Below, piece by piece: positions 9,087 through 18,554 of a stretch of DNA of 59,984 nucleotides. How positions within the stretch are numbered: position 1 is the first letter of the stretch; each line of letters begins with the position of its first letter. Both the position numbers and the translations under genes were made by a program. Under the pieces are notes generated by a model. That model did no database searches and was not told the origin of the DNA. It was given only the letters and a program-made list of their open reading frames with translations. This DNA is from Bacteroidota bacterium (GTDB taxonomy: Bacteria > Bacteroidota > Ignavibacteria > UBA10030): NCBI GenBank assembly GCA_026416125.1, contig JAOAFT010000014.1:1-59984 (forward strand), written 5' to 3'.

Positions 9087-11235
9087 AGTTCCTCCGGAGA
9101 ATCCATTCACTTGTAAATATAAACACTCCTACAACTAACATCCAAAGTGCGCTTCTAAGATCAATTTCCACAACTTCATCTCTCATTACTGGTTTACTTG
9201 ATAATCGGCTTTGCAGTAAAGGAAAAAGGCGTTGGATGTCGTGAGCTTCAACAAATGTACCACCTGTTCGTGTTGCAAGAAGTTGAAGAAGCTGCTTATT
9301 CATCGTAAGTTCTCGAAATTCATCACTCGATTCACCAACAAAAAATTTTCCATTTACTGTACTCACACTAAGATTATGAACCGTTACACGTGCACGGTAC
9401 GAATAGTTCCCTGTAGGTAATTGGTCGAGTGCCCCTTCATACTGCCCATTTCCGAGAGGTGTTAAGATACATTCATACAGTTCGTTATTATTAGTTACTG
9501 CAACAATGACTTCTGCGTTATCAATAGAACGATAGGCTTCATCGTACAATTGAGCCTCGAATTCCACTTTCTCACTCGTAACAAATTGTCGTTTTACTGG
9601 CTGGACGCGGATGCGTTGCTCATCGTCGTTCGTAGTAAGCCATTGGAGCAGTGTGCGGACAAATCGATCATACACATATCCTCCCATGACATCAGGATTC
9701 ATGAGCATTCTCCACCTCCAAAGTCCATAACCGAGCAGAACACAGGACTTTCTGCTACCAACAGTCTGCACAACAATGAATGGTTGGAGTTGAGTATTTC
9801 CACTCTTAGATTCTGCAATTACTTGAGCACCGGGTTTTACTGTTACAGAAAGCGGTACTGTATAGTATGGTGGAAATTCACTCCATGTGGCACGAATATC
9901 CTTCTGTTGATCAATGGCTATGATTGGATGTACTTCCATACCGGGTACAATAGAGGGGAACACAACCTTTTCAGCTTGTATATTGCCCCTTATTTCTATT
10001 GGTACCAGTGATAGTAAAAACTTCATTTTTTCAAAATCGACTGTTCGACTTACCATCCACAGAAGAGGTTTATTCATTTGAGAACACAGTGAACACAATT
10101 CTTGAAGCTGCTCCGTGGATGTTGCAACCGTTGGGTACCCAAGAAAGAACACGCAATCCGATTGTTCGATGTGCCGTGGTGTGAATTGTGGTCGAATAGT
10201 ACCACTTGGGTGTTGAACAAAAAGTACTACACGAAGCAACGTATCAAGCTCTAACGAACGCCGCATAAATGCAACATCCGGTGATGGCGATCCTGCTACA
10301 ACTGTAATTGTTCGTTTTGATTTCAATACCTTAATATCGAACGAACCGCGGTTATTTTTGTACGTTACTTCGCCACGATGCTGTGAAACAAGTACATTAT
10401 ACGTGTGCACGCCTTCTTTTGTTGGCACGAAAAACAACTCAACCGGATATTCCTGTTTCTCTTCCGATACTTCTACTGTGTGCATTGCAACAGTACCAGA
10501 TTCATCCCGTACCTGAACCGATACTCGTTCATTTGTAAATCCTGTGCTTCGCACTGTAATATGGACAGGTACTCGTGAATGGCTATAGCACACTTCGTTT
10601 GAGCGTATTTTTTCAATCGCTATATCTCGTTGAACAATTGTATCACCAACACCTACTGTGTAAATCGGAACACCTAGCTGGACCGCTTCGTAGAGCGGTG
10701 ATACACTTGCTGTACTGTTACCATCACTAATGAGTACAACTCCAATAACATCTTGCTTAGCGACAACAGTTTTAAGCTCCTGGAGTGCTCGCGGGAGATT
10801 AGTTTCTTCCCCATTGAACTCTAATGAATCAATTGAAGAAAATGCTACTTGCTTGAGTTTACTATCAAAACTGTACGCATGGAGTAAGGCATTTCGAAAG
10901 TGCTCTTTCCATTCGAACCGACTCAATAGTGAGCGAACTACTTCATTGCGTTTCCCGTCTGTATCGCTTACAGTCATACTCTTTGAGTTATCGACAAGAA
11001 TGACAATTGACGGTAGAACACTACGCTTCCAAAGAACACTGATAAGTGGCTGTGAAAGTAACAACAGGAGTATAGAGAAGCCACACCACCGAAGAGTCAT
11101 GAGGAGAACACGGCGATTCATAGGAAGTGGTGGTACCGTCCTTCGATAATACCACCATGACAGAAAAGCAACCACAAGAAGTAGGAATATAATAACGATT
11201 TTTGGTATAGATGTTGCCCACGATATGCTTGGCAT
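9073..11235 (-). CDS. BatA-like VWA-domain membrane protein with periplasmic domains
   Basis: The 720-residue protein has two N-terminal transmembrane segments (about 10-29 and 45-67) and one at the extreme C-terminus (about 696-713). Between them lies a von Willebrand A domain whose metal-site motif DNSKSM starts at residue 82, with VVLISDGNS further on. It is followed by CARDB/Ig-like and glutamine-amidotransferase-like regions. This is the usual partner of MoxR ATPases, which probably remodel such VWA proteins. It sits between the subtilase and DUF4159 genes in the same operon. No DUF58 gene is found nearby. Confidence 0.8.
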   Translation of the reverse strand: MPSISWATSIPKIVIIFLLLVVAFLSWWYYRRTVPPLPMNRRVLLMTLRWCGFSILLLLLSQPLISVLWKRSVLPSIVILVDNSKSMTVSDTDGKRNEVVRSLLSRFEWKEHFRNALLHAYSFDSKLKQVAFSSIDSLEFNGEETNLPRALQELKTVVAKQDVIGVVLISDGNSTASVSPLYEAVQLGVPIYTVGVGDTIVQRDIAIEKIRSNEVCYSHSRVPVHITVRSTGFTNERVSVQVRDESGTVAMHTVEVSEEKQEYPVELFFVPTKEGVHTYNVLVSQHRGEVTYKNNRGSFDIKVLKSKRTITVVAGSPSPDVAFMRRSLELDTLLRVVLFVQHPSGTIRPQFTPRHIEQSDCVFFLGYPTVATSTEQLQELCSLCSQMNKPLLWMVSRTVDFEKMKFLLSLVPIEIRGNIQAEKVVFPSIVPGMEVHPIIAIDQQKDIRATWSEFPPYYTVPLSVTVKPGAQVIAESKSGNTQLQPFIVVQTVGSRKSCVLLGYGLWRWRMLMNPDVMGGYVYDRFVRTLLQWLTTNDDEQRIRVQPVKRQFVTSEKVEFEAQLYDEAYRSIDNAEVIVAVTNNNELYECILTPLGNGQYEGALDQLPTGNYSYRARVTVHNLSVSTVNGKFFVGESSDEFRELTMNKQLLQLLATRTGGTFVEAHDIQRLFPLLQSRLSSKPVMRDEVVEIDLRSALWMLVVGVFIFTSEWILRRNYGLL

Positions 11236-11251
11236 AGTGTTTCCTACTTCA

Positions 11252-13333
11252 CTACCTCAAGTAAAGTATTTTTCTGGTCACTGCGTACGATCGAGCTTTT
11301 AACCTACAGAAATATACTCCAGATGTCACATAGTGTCCATCATCACTCAATCCGTTCCACTGTTTAGCGTAGCGTCCACGCTCTAACCAACCCGATGCAA
11401 GTGTCTTAATTCGTTTACCAAGTACATTGTAAATAGCAACCTCTACTTCGGATGTTTGGCCAATATCAAACAGTATTGTGGTCGTGCTGTTAAATGGATT
11501 AGGATAATTCTGGAAGAGAATATACTCTCGTGGAAGTAAGTGTTCACCAATAGGCCGCTGAATAGACTTACCAGTAGTTTCTTTCACGTAGATGTAACCT
11601 CTAGGTGCAATAGTTCCTAGAGTAGTTGGAACAAAACAGGTAAAGAGTGAATCGACACTCCGACGGAATTTTGCAACACTGTATGGTTCATCGGCATGGA
11701 AGTGGTAGTAGAATAATATCGAATCTTCCACAAGTGATGTCTTTGCAAGGATGATTGTTGCAACAATGTACCCTGAATCTGTTTGCGTCATTGATGGAGT
11801 ATTTGAGACAACTGGACCCAAGGAAAGCGCTGCCGCGAATGCATCAACTCGACCATACCCATAGTAATTATTGGGGTATACTACTGAAGCGAGTGTGTCA
11901 TGAATTTGCTGTGCAGTTGCAAGGATTGCAGAACGGATTTCCATTGCTGTTGCATATGGATGTGCAGAAAGTACCAATGCTGCTGCACCTGCAACAAGTG
12001 GTGCTGCAAAGGAAGTACCACTTGCAGAACTCACATACCCATTAGTCCCACGTGGGTCAACAGCGGTAATCAACGATCCCTGTGCAACAACATCTGGTTT
12101 AATTCTGCCATCGGCAGTTGGCCCAGTACTGCTAAAATATGCAAGTGTTCCCGTGGAGTATAATGCCCCTACTGCAAGGATGCTATCCGCATCGGCAGGT
12201 GTTGTAATAGAGCCAGTCCCTGCTTTTGTACCCCATACAATAGTTGTTACTTTTCCAAGACTATCCCGGCGCACAAGCGTATCTCGTTTAGCCCACCCTT
12301 CATTTCCTGCTGAAACAACAACGAGAACCCCCTTACGAGCAGCAATCTGTACTGCACGTGTTGTTGGAGCTGTACGTCCATCTTTCATCGAGTATACAAT
12401 ATCACCTGGATCGTAGAGACCATTTCCGCGAGCATAGGTTCCTGTAGGATCAAAATCATCGTACCCCAACGACGCGGAAACAATGTCAACCCCCTGTCGC
12501 TCTAGCCATTCTAATCCCTCTATGAAATTATCTTCCTCAGCAGCGACTTCAATGCTATCAATCTCAGTTTTCGCAAGGTAGAACGAAGCACCGTATGCTA
12601 CACCAACGAGTTTCCCTTGTTCATATCCTCCTACAACTGAAAGTGTTTGTGCACCGTGATTTCCCTGTGTTGCGTATTCGCCAAACGACCGAGACGTATT
12701 GTTATCACGCTGAACAAAGTCATACTCACCAAGAACGATTGTTGTACGAAATGCTGAATGAGTACGATAGTTCTGAAAACCATCGTCGAGCATTCCTATA
12801 AGTACGTTCTTCCCTGTAACCCATGCTTTGTGAAGAGGGAGAGCATTCACAGAACGGACTTGACGGAGAGAAGATCCATATACAGCATCCTCAGTAGTAC
12901 TTGCAGAATACTCGGAATGTTTGAGTATAACTCTATCGACTGGTCGTCGCTTACTCTGCGAAACAGTACGAAGGGAATGTACAAACGGGAACCGGAGTAT
13001 CCTCGATTGCTGATCCTTCGTTGCAAGCACCGATACAGCATTGAGCCATCGCGAACGAGAACGTACCTGTGCTCCGGTACTCTGAATTTGTACAACTGCA
13101 CCTTCATCAACTGGATAATCGAAATCATCAATGAGACAATCCTGTGAACAACTTTTGGCTCGCCGTTGAAGAGCTCGATCTGTTATTCCTAAGCCATGTG
13201 GCGTATACCCAGTAGTAACCGTTTTCGTAGTGAGAAATACCCAATACCGCTGTTGGGCACGTACATCTGAATCTTCACAGTGGAGAAGAAGAAGCAACAA
13301 CAGTGTAAGAAAACGTGAGATGCATATTCTCAT
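11252..13333 (-). CDS. Secreted S8 subtilisin-like protease with T9SS sorting domain
   Basis: The 693-residue precursor has an N-terminal signal peptide and a peptidase S8 domain with the catalytic triad visible: Asp in GMLDDGF (about 181), His in NHGAQT (about 226) and Ser in GTSFAAP (about 438). The C-terminus carries a type A T9SS sorting domain, with the NYPNPFN motif near residue 612 and a GVYFCRL-KILYLR ending. It should be exported by the Sec system and then by T9SS to the surface or medium. Its ATG overlaps the MoxR stop as ATGA. Its presence between MoxR and VWA genes is unusual. Confidence 0.9.
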   Translation of the reverse strand: MRICISRFLTLLLLLLLHCEDSDVRAQQRYWVFLTTKTVTTGYTPHGLGITDRALQRRAKSCSQDCLIDDFDYPVDEGAVVQIQSTGAQVRSRSRWLNAVSVLATKDQQSRILRFPFVHSLRTVSQSKRRPVDRVILKHSEYSASTTEDAVYGSSLRQVRSVNALPLHKAWVTGKNVLIGMLDDGFQNYRTHSAFRTTIVLGEYDFVQRDNNTSRSFGEYATQGNHGAQTLSVVGGYEQGKLVGVAYGASFYLAKTEIDSIEVAAEEDNFIEGLEWLERQGVDIVSASLGYDDFDPTGTYARGNGLYDPGDIVYSMKDGRTAPTTRAVQIAARKGVLVVVSAGNEGWAKRDTLVRRDSLGKVTTIVWGTKAGTGSITTPADADSILAVGALYSTGTLAYFSSTGPTADGRIKPDVVAQGSLITAVDPRGTNGYVSSASGTSFAAPLVAGAAALVLSAHPYATAMEIRSAILATAQQIHDTLASVVYPNNYYGYGRVDAFAAALSLGPVVSNTPSMTQTDSGYIVATIILAKTSLVEDSILFYYHFHADEPYSVAKFRRSVDSLFTCFVPTTLGTIAPRGYIYVKETTGKSIQRPIGEHLLPREYILFQNYPNPFNSTTTILFDIGQTSEVEVAIYNVLGKRIKTLASGWLERGRYAKQWNGLSDDGHYVTSGVYFCRLKARSYAVTRKILYLR

Positions 13334-14340
13334 TGGTTTACAGGCGTTTCATCCAACAACCGTTTAACAATCTCGTACGATGAGATCCCTTCTGCTTCAG
13401 CACTAAAGTTTGTGATAATCCGATGGCGTAGAACAGGAGCTGCGATTGCTCGAACATCATCAATATCTGGTGTGAAGCGTCTGTGGAGAATTGCACGTGC
13501 TTTCGCGCCAAGAATGAGATACTGCGACGCACGTGGACCAGCTCCCCAACGAATCCATTTTTTGATGTACGATGGTGCACTTTGTGTAGTCGGACGTGTA
13601 CTATTCACTAAACGTACAGCATATTCTATTACGTTATCGGCAACAGGTACTCTCTTTACGAGTTCTTGAAACGCTATAATTTCAGATGCTCCCATCACCT
13701 TCTTTATTTCTGGTTCATATGAACTTGTTGTCTGTTTTACAATACGAAGTTCATCATGAAACGTTGGGTATTCAAGCCACACATTGAGCATGAACCGATC
13801 GAGTTGCGCTTCTGGTAATGGATAGGTACCTTCTTGTTCGATTGGATTTTGCGTTGCAAGCACAAAGAACGGCTCATCGAGTACATATGTTGTTCCAGCA
13901 GCGGTAACATGGTGTTCTTGCATTGCTTCGAGAAGGGCTGATTGTGTTTTAGGTGGTGTTCTGTTTATTTCATCAGCGAGGATTACATTTGCAAAAATCG
14001 GGCCTCGTACAAAGCGAAATGTTCGAGTTTGTGTTGCTGGATTTTCATCGAGAATTTCTGTTCCTGTAATATCCCCTGGCATAAGATCCGGAGTAAATTG
14101 AATTCGACTAAACTTGAGTGCCAACGCTTCAGCCAAGGTTTTTACGAGTAGAGTCTTTGCCAATCCCGGCACGCCAATTAATAAGCAATGCCCACGACTG
14201 AGTAGTGTTATGCATAGGTACTCAAAAACCTCTTCATACCCTACAATAACCTTTGCTACTTCACCCTTGAGCTCCTGATACAGATCAGCAAGCGTATATA
14301 CAGACGCAACATCACCTTCCACTGTCAATGGCTTCCCCAC
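13330..14340 (-). CDS. MoxR-family AAA+ ATPase
   Basis: The 336-residue protein has the MoxR/RavA layout. Walker A is GVPGLAKT at residues 56-63, Walker B and its extension are VILADEINRTPP near 119-130, and the segment NPIEQEGTYPLPEAQLDRF, typical of MoxR proteins, follows. A C-terminal lid domain completes it. MoxR ATPases act as chaperones for VWA-domain partners. It is the first gene of a tightly packed set (subtilase, VWA, DUF4159, DUF4175) and lies about 20 bases after the SurA-like gene. Confidence 0.92.
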   Translation of the reverse strand: MGKPLTVEGDVASVYTLADLYQELKGEVAKVIVGYEEVFEYLCITLLSRGHCLLIGVPGLAKTLLVKTLAEALALKFSRIQFTPDLMPGDITGTEILDENPATQTRTFRFVRGPIFANVILADEINRTPPKTQSALLEAMQEHHVTAAGTTYVLDEPFFVLATQNPIEQEGTYPLPEAQLDRFMLNVWLEYPTFHDELRIVKQTTSSYEPEIKKVMGASEIIAFQELVKRVPVADNVIEYAVRLVNSTRPTTQSAPSYIKKWIRWGAGPRASQYLILGAKARAILHRRFTPDIDDVRAIAAPVLRHRIITNFSAEAEGISSYEIVKRLLDETPVNQ

Positions 14341-14363
14341 ATCTCACCTTTGATTGTATGTTC

Positions 14364-15647
14364 TCACTGTAGATCACTAACTTTTATTTCAACATAAATG
14401 TCGTGTTTCAATTCCTTAATCCACTGATCATACCATTTATTCCGTTTCATGTAGAGAGCGAGCTGCTCGAGCCGTCGATAGTCGTCTTGAAGATTCATTG
14501 CATGCGATGGTTTTCGTTTCCGCAACCACACAATGTGGTATCCTTGAGTTAATCCTGTAGTAATCGGCGATGGATCACTAATTTCTCCTTCGGACATATT
14601 CTGGAGCATTCGAACAAGGTCAGTATTTAACTGATCAGCGGTAAATGTTCCAAGATCTCCACCAATCGATTTTGTTTCGTTATCTTCGGAGTACTTGCGA
14701 GCTAATTCAGCAAACGACTCACCTGATTGTGCCCGTTGCTTCAGCATTCGAAGGTGCGCAACCACTGCAGAATCATTTACAGGATTCTTCTCAACACGGA
14801 GAAGAATGTGCCGTGCATGAACAGATTCGCCACGCCGTTCAAGCAACTGCACTATATGGAAACCAAACTGTGTTTTGATGACATTCGATATTTCACCCTC
14901 CTTGAGAGAAAAAACAACTTCTTCAAAATCCCTCACGTAGTCTCCTCGTTTTGCCCACCCTAAATCCCCTCCGCTTGACGCTGTTGCATCAACAGAATAT
15001 CGTCGAGCAAATTCTCCAAAATCCCCACCTGCACGAATGCTATCTAAAATCGCTCGAAGAAAATTCATCGTTCGTACCTCAGCAGTTGAATCTGGTTTGG
15101 GATAGGACACAATATGGCTAATCGTATATTCTTCTGGCACTGGTGGAAGACTATCCTTATACGCTAGATAGAATTCCTCAACTTCTCTTCGAGTCACTGT
15201 TATCTTATCCTCTCGTTGTTGCCGTACACGTTGTACCAGCAATTGGTTTCGTATTTCATCACGGTACTCACGTTTAATACGAGCTATCGACTTCCCATAT
15301 AGCTGTTCCAACCGCTGCTCGGATCCAAGCTGCCGTACAAGATTTTGAATTTGAGCTTCTAGAGTTCGTGTAACTTCATCATCCTTCACTTCGATACTAT
15401 CGATGCGTGCTTGTGCAAGTGTCAATTTTTCGTTGATCATCGCATCGAGCACTTGTTTTTTTAAGCCAGGAGTCGAGGGATCAATCCTATTTTGCATTGC
15501 TACAAACGTTAGGCGGTCATTCAATTCTGACTCTGTAATAATCTCCTTATCCACTACTGCTACAATTCGATCGATAAGACTTTGTCCCCACAGTGGGAGT
15601 GGTGTAATTATCACTACAAGCATCAACAAGTGTATAACGTTCTTCAT
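14364..15647 (-). CDS. SurA-like periplasmic peptidyl-prolyl isomerase/chaperone
   Basis: The 427-residue protein has a signal peptide (about 1-21), a SurA-type N-terminal helical domain (about 24-160, with ELNDRLTFVA), and two tandem parvulin (PPIC) rotamase domains near 175-270 and 280-380. The signatures are GGDFGEFARRYS-GGDLGWAKRGD and ESFAELARKYS-GGDLGTFTADQL. SurA proteins chaperone unfolded outer-membrane proteins in the periplasm. It is the third of three consecutive parvulin-type genes and is followed directly by moxR. Confidence 0.9.
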   Translation of the reverse strand: MKNVIHLLMLVVIITPLPLWGQSLIDRIVAVVDKEIITESELNDRLTFVAMQNRIDPSTPGLKKQVLDAMINEKLTLAQARIDSIEVKDDEVTRTLEAQIQNLVRQLGSEQRLEQLYGKSIARIKREYRDEIRNQLLVQRVRQQREDKITVTRREVEEFYLAYKDSLPPVPEEYTISHIVSYPKPDSTAEVRTMNFLRAILDSIRAGGDFGEFARRYSVDATASSGGDLGWAKRGDYVRDFEEVVFSLKEGEISNVIKTQFGFHIVQLLERRGESVHARHILLRVEKNPVNDSAVVAHLRMLKQRAQSGESFAELARKYSEDNETKSIGGDLGTFTADQLNTDLVRMLQNMSEGEISDPSPITTGLTQGYHIVWLRKRKPSHAMNLQDDYRRLEQLALYMKRNKWYDQWIKELKHDIYVEIKVSDLQ

Positions 15648-15666
15648 AGACGTTCCTTAAGTACTA

Positions 15667-16509
15667 CTAAAGTGTAAGGCTATCGCTCCCTGATGTATAA
15701 ATATGAATTGTATGTTTTTTCCGAAGGGCAGTTACAAGTGAATCGTATACCATCTTTCGTTGCTCTATAACAAGCCGCGCTCGGATTTTATTTTCGACGT
15801 AAGGCAAATCAGCTTGTTGGCCTTGTTTACTATATTTCCAAACACAAAGGATATAGAAACCATCCGTCGTGCTAATTGGGAATGATACTTCTCTTTCTTT
15901 GATCGTCGTTGCAACTCGCCATAACTCTGGAGGAATCAACGTCGCTTGCGAAAAGTACATTGAATCTATTCGTACATCCGGGGTCGTTGAAAGTTGCTGC
16001 AATGCTACATTCCAAGGAGTACCTTTGACCACTGTATTACGGAACTCCGTAGCAACATCTCGATTTTTGAACAATACATAACTTAACAAGACAACATCGT
16101 GCTGTAAGAGAAAATCCTTTTTATTCTTCTCATAGTACTCTTGCACAGTTATAAAAGGGATGTCTCCAGGCTGAATAGAGTACACCTCTTTCTTCAGTAA
16201 CTCATTGATCACAAGTTGTCGACGAACCTCTGCTACACGACGTTCTACATCTTCAGACTTGTCGAGCCCCTGAGCGATTGCCTCTTGGTAGAGAATTTCA
16301 TCGCGCAGCCATCGTTGAACGTACTGCTGAATTTGAAACTGCGATAGTTCCTTCGTTGTATCAAGATCAGCACGAATTGATTCTAATGTAAGTGTTTCGT
16401 TATCGAGGCGAGCAACAGGGGTGTGTGCAGGTTGTTCTTTACTACACCCCACAACTATGAGCACTGCAGCAATAAGGCTACTGAGCACGTTTCCTTGTAA
16501 AGGCTTCAC
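15667..16509 (-). CDS. Parvulin-like lipoprotein (SurA/PrsA type), second of three
   Basis: The 280-residue product carries a lipoprotein signal with the lipobox VVGC at about residues 19-22. It then has a SurA_N-like helical region with a LNDET-type start, here LDNETLTLESI. The C-terminal part resembles a degenerate rotamase domain: it has no intact GGDLG motif, so it may be chaperone only. The start is a GTG at 16509, overlapping the upstream gene by 32 bases; an alternative GTG at 16488 is possible. The gene is embedded between two clear parvulin-domain genes. Confidence 0.75.
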   Translation of the reverse strand: MKPLQGNVLSSLIAAVLIVVGCSKEQPAHTPVARLDNETLTLESIRADLDTTKELSQFQIQQYVQRWLRDEILYQEAIAQGLDKSEDVERRVAEVRRQLVINELLKKEVYSIQPGDIPFITVQEYYEKNKKDFLLQHDVVLLSYVLFKNRDVATEFRNTVVKGTPWNVALQQLSTTPDVRIDSMYFSQATLIPPELWRVATTIKEREVSFPISTTDGFYILCVWKYSKQGQQADLPYVENKIRARLVIEQRKMVYDSLVTALRKKHTIHIYTSGSDSLTL

Positions 16510-18463
16510 GTAACACGTCCATGTTTTCTTTAACTTGATATTTTTGCCGTAATTCTTGTACCCACGCTTGTTTCAGTTTTTCTGCCATATAATCTTGGTA
16601 TGCCCCGATAAGCTCTGGTGTTGCCTCTTCAAATGTCTTAACTCTCGCACTGTCGAATGCAAGAGTCTTAATAATAGACCATCCAGCTTGGTAGCGGAAT
16701 GGCTCAGAGACACTATCAACTGCCATCTTCGAGGCACGCTCATAGAGTGGATTTACTGTATACGCTTGAAATCCCCACACACCTTGTTTCTCTTTATATC
16801 CAGCACGTACGGTCATCTTCTCAGCAAGAGCTAAGAAATCTTCTCCCTTCTTAATTCGTTGGTAGAGTGCTTTTGCGAGACTATCGCTGAGAACGTAAAT
16901 TTCTGCAAAATTCACACGATCGGGCCATCGATATTTTTCTTTCCGCGGTTCATAGAACTCCCGAAGCACAGAGTCGTTCACAGTAATTGCGTTCCAAATT
17001 TTTTCCTGCTCAATGCGATAAAGCACAATGCCATCCTGGTATTCACGAAGCAATTTTTCTAATTCAGGATACGCAGGAATTCGACTCAGCGCATATTGTT
17101 CAAGTCCAGCTGTTTCAGCAATTTTTTTCACAAGTTTTTCCACATTGGTTTTTGTTAACTGCGTACCACTCATTTCTTGATTATTGTTTATTTTCTCGAG
17201 CACATCATCAACTGTGTAGTTGTTCGCTCGTGTTTGAATAAGTATTGCACGGAGTAATTCTACATCCACTGTATCTCGCCAATTCTTCTCTGCTGGTGTT
17301 TTCGTTGTATCGAATGCAACAGAAAGTTTTTCTAATACCGAATCAACGATTCGTACGTTGTACTCACGATTCAACTTGTCTACTAAACGCTTATGATCAC
17401 TTTGGTAGCGTGTTTGTTGGTACGTTGTACGAAGATCTTTCTCAAGCTCTGAGAACGGGGGAAGTGGTTTCAAACTCTTAACTTTGAAAATATGGTAACC
17501 ATAGTGAAACCCTACTGGTTCTGTCACTGAGTCAACCGGTGTGTTAAATAAAAGCGTTCCTACTTCTGTTGCTAACCGATCACGCGTGTAGGCTCCAACA
17601 AATCCACCATTATACTTTGAATTATAATCCATACTGTATCGGGCTGCTGCAGTGTCAAAGGGTAATCCACTCTTAATTTCTCGGTAAATTGCCCATATAC
17701 TATCTCGTACTTTTGCGGAATCCATTTGTTCAGAGATCTCAAGCACAATATGAGCTATGCCCATTATTCCCTTATTAGGACAACGATCAGTGACTTTGAT
17801 GATATGGTACCCATACTGGGTACGTACAGGAACTTTCGTGTATTCACCAGCTTTTAGTGCGTAGCAGGCATCTTCAAATTCACCAACCATGCGACCACTG
17901 GTAAAGTACCCTAAATCCCCATTGTTTCGTTGCACCGATACATCTTGCGAATACTGGCGAGCAAGTGAATCAAATGAGCGGTACGGTACTTCGGCAATGA
18001 TATTCATCGCTCGCTCATACGCTTGTGCGGTATCTTCCGGCTGTGCATCAGGATGGACACGAATAAGGACATGGCTCGCTCGCACTAATTCCTTCCGTCG
18101 CTCGTAGAATTGCTGAACTGCTGGTTGAACAAGTTCTCGTTCAAGAATGTAGGATTGAGCAACTGATGAGCGGTAAAGTTTGATTTCCTTTTGTAATTCT
18201 GGATCATTCAGAAGACCTTTGTCGTACGCTTCTTTCACTTTCAACCGATAGTTTACCATAAGGTCAAGGAAATTTTTACGTTCTTCAAGAGTTGTTTTTT
18301 CACACTGTTCCCATCCACCATTGTTTTTTACGTAGTCATTTTCGAACTCACGGAGCGTATACTTTTCATCACCAATTGTTGCAACAGTTGGATTCGACGG
18401 TGAACACCCCCCCAGTGCTAGAAGAAAGAAGCCTACATAACAGAGAATGGTAATATTTTTCAT
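16478..18463 (-). CDS. Parvulin-domain peptidyl-prolyl isomerase lipoprotein, first of three
   Basis: The product is about 661 residues long from the ATG at 18463. GAGGG at 18469-18473 supports this start over the longer one at 18484. A lipobox LGGC is visible about 18 residues in. Two PPIC rotamase domains follow, with RASHVLIRVHP-GDLGYFTSGRMV and AHIVLEI-GGFVGAYTRDRL, and a third PPIC-like segment near the C-terminus. It is probably a periplasm-facing, outer-membrane-anchored folding factor. It begins the three-gene parvulin set downstream of the Gld-like transporter genes. Confidence 0.87.
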   Translation of the reverse strand: MKNITILCYVGFFLLALGGCSPSNPTVATIGDEKYTLREFENDYVKNNGGWEQCEKTTLEERKNFLDLMVNYRLKVKEAYDKGLLNDPELQKEIKLYRSSVAQSYILERELVQPAVQQFYERRKELVRASHVLIRVHPDAQPEDTAQAYERAMNIIAEVPYRSFDSLARQYSQDVSVQRNNGDLGYFTSGRMVGEFEDACYALKAGEYTKVPVRTQYGYHIIKVTDRCPNKGIMGIAHIVLEISEQMDSAKVRDSIWAIYREIKSGLPFDTAAARYSMDYNSKYNGGFVGAYTRDRLATEVGTLLFNTPVDSVTEPVGFHYGYHIFKVKSLKPLPPFSELEKDLRTTYQQTRYQSDHKRLVDKLNREYNVRIVDSVLEKLSVAFDTTKTPAEKNWRDTVDVELLRAILIQTRANNYTVDDVLEKINNNQEMSGTQLTKTNVEKLVKKIAETAGLEQYALSRIPAYPELEKLLREYQDGIVLYRIEQEKIWNAITVNDSVLREFYEPRKEKYRWPDRVNFAEIYVLSDSLAKALYQRIKKGEDFLALAEKMTVRAGYKEKQGVWGFQAYTVNPLYERASKMAVDSVSEPFRYQAGWSIIKTLAFDSARVKTFEEATPELIGAYQDYMAEKLKQAWVQELRQKYQVKENMDVLREAFTRKRAQ

Positions 18464-18554
18464 AGAATCCCTCATTATCAACATTAATTTGTCCCAGTAT
18501 CAATTACAAAAAAGTAAAGAAAAAACGTACGGCAAGCAAGAAATAGTTTCTATA

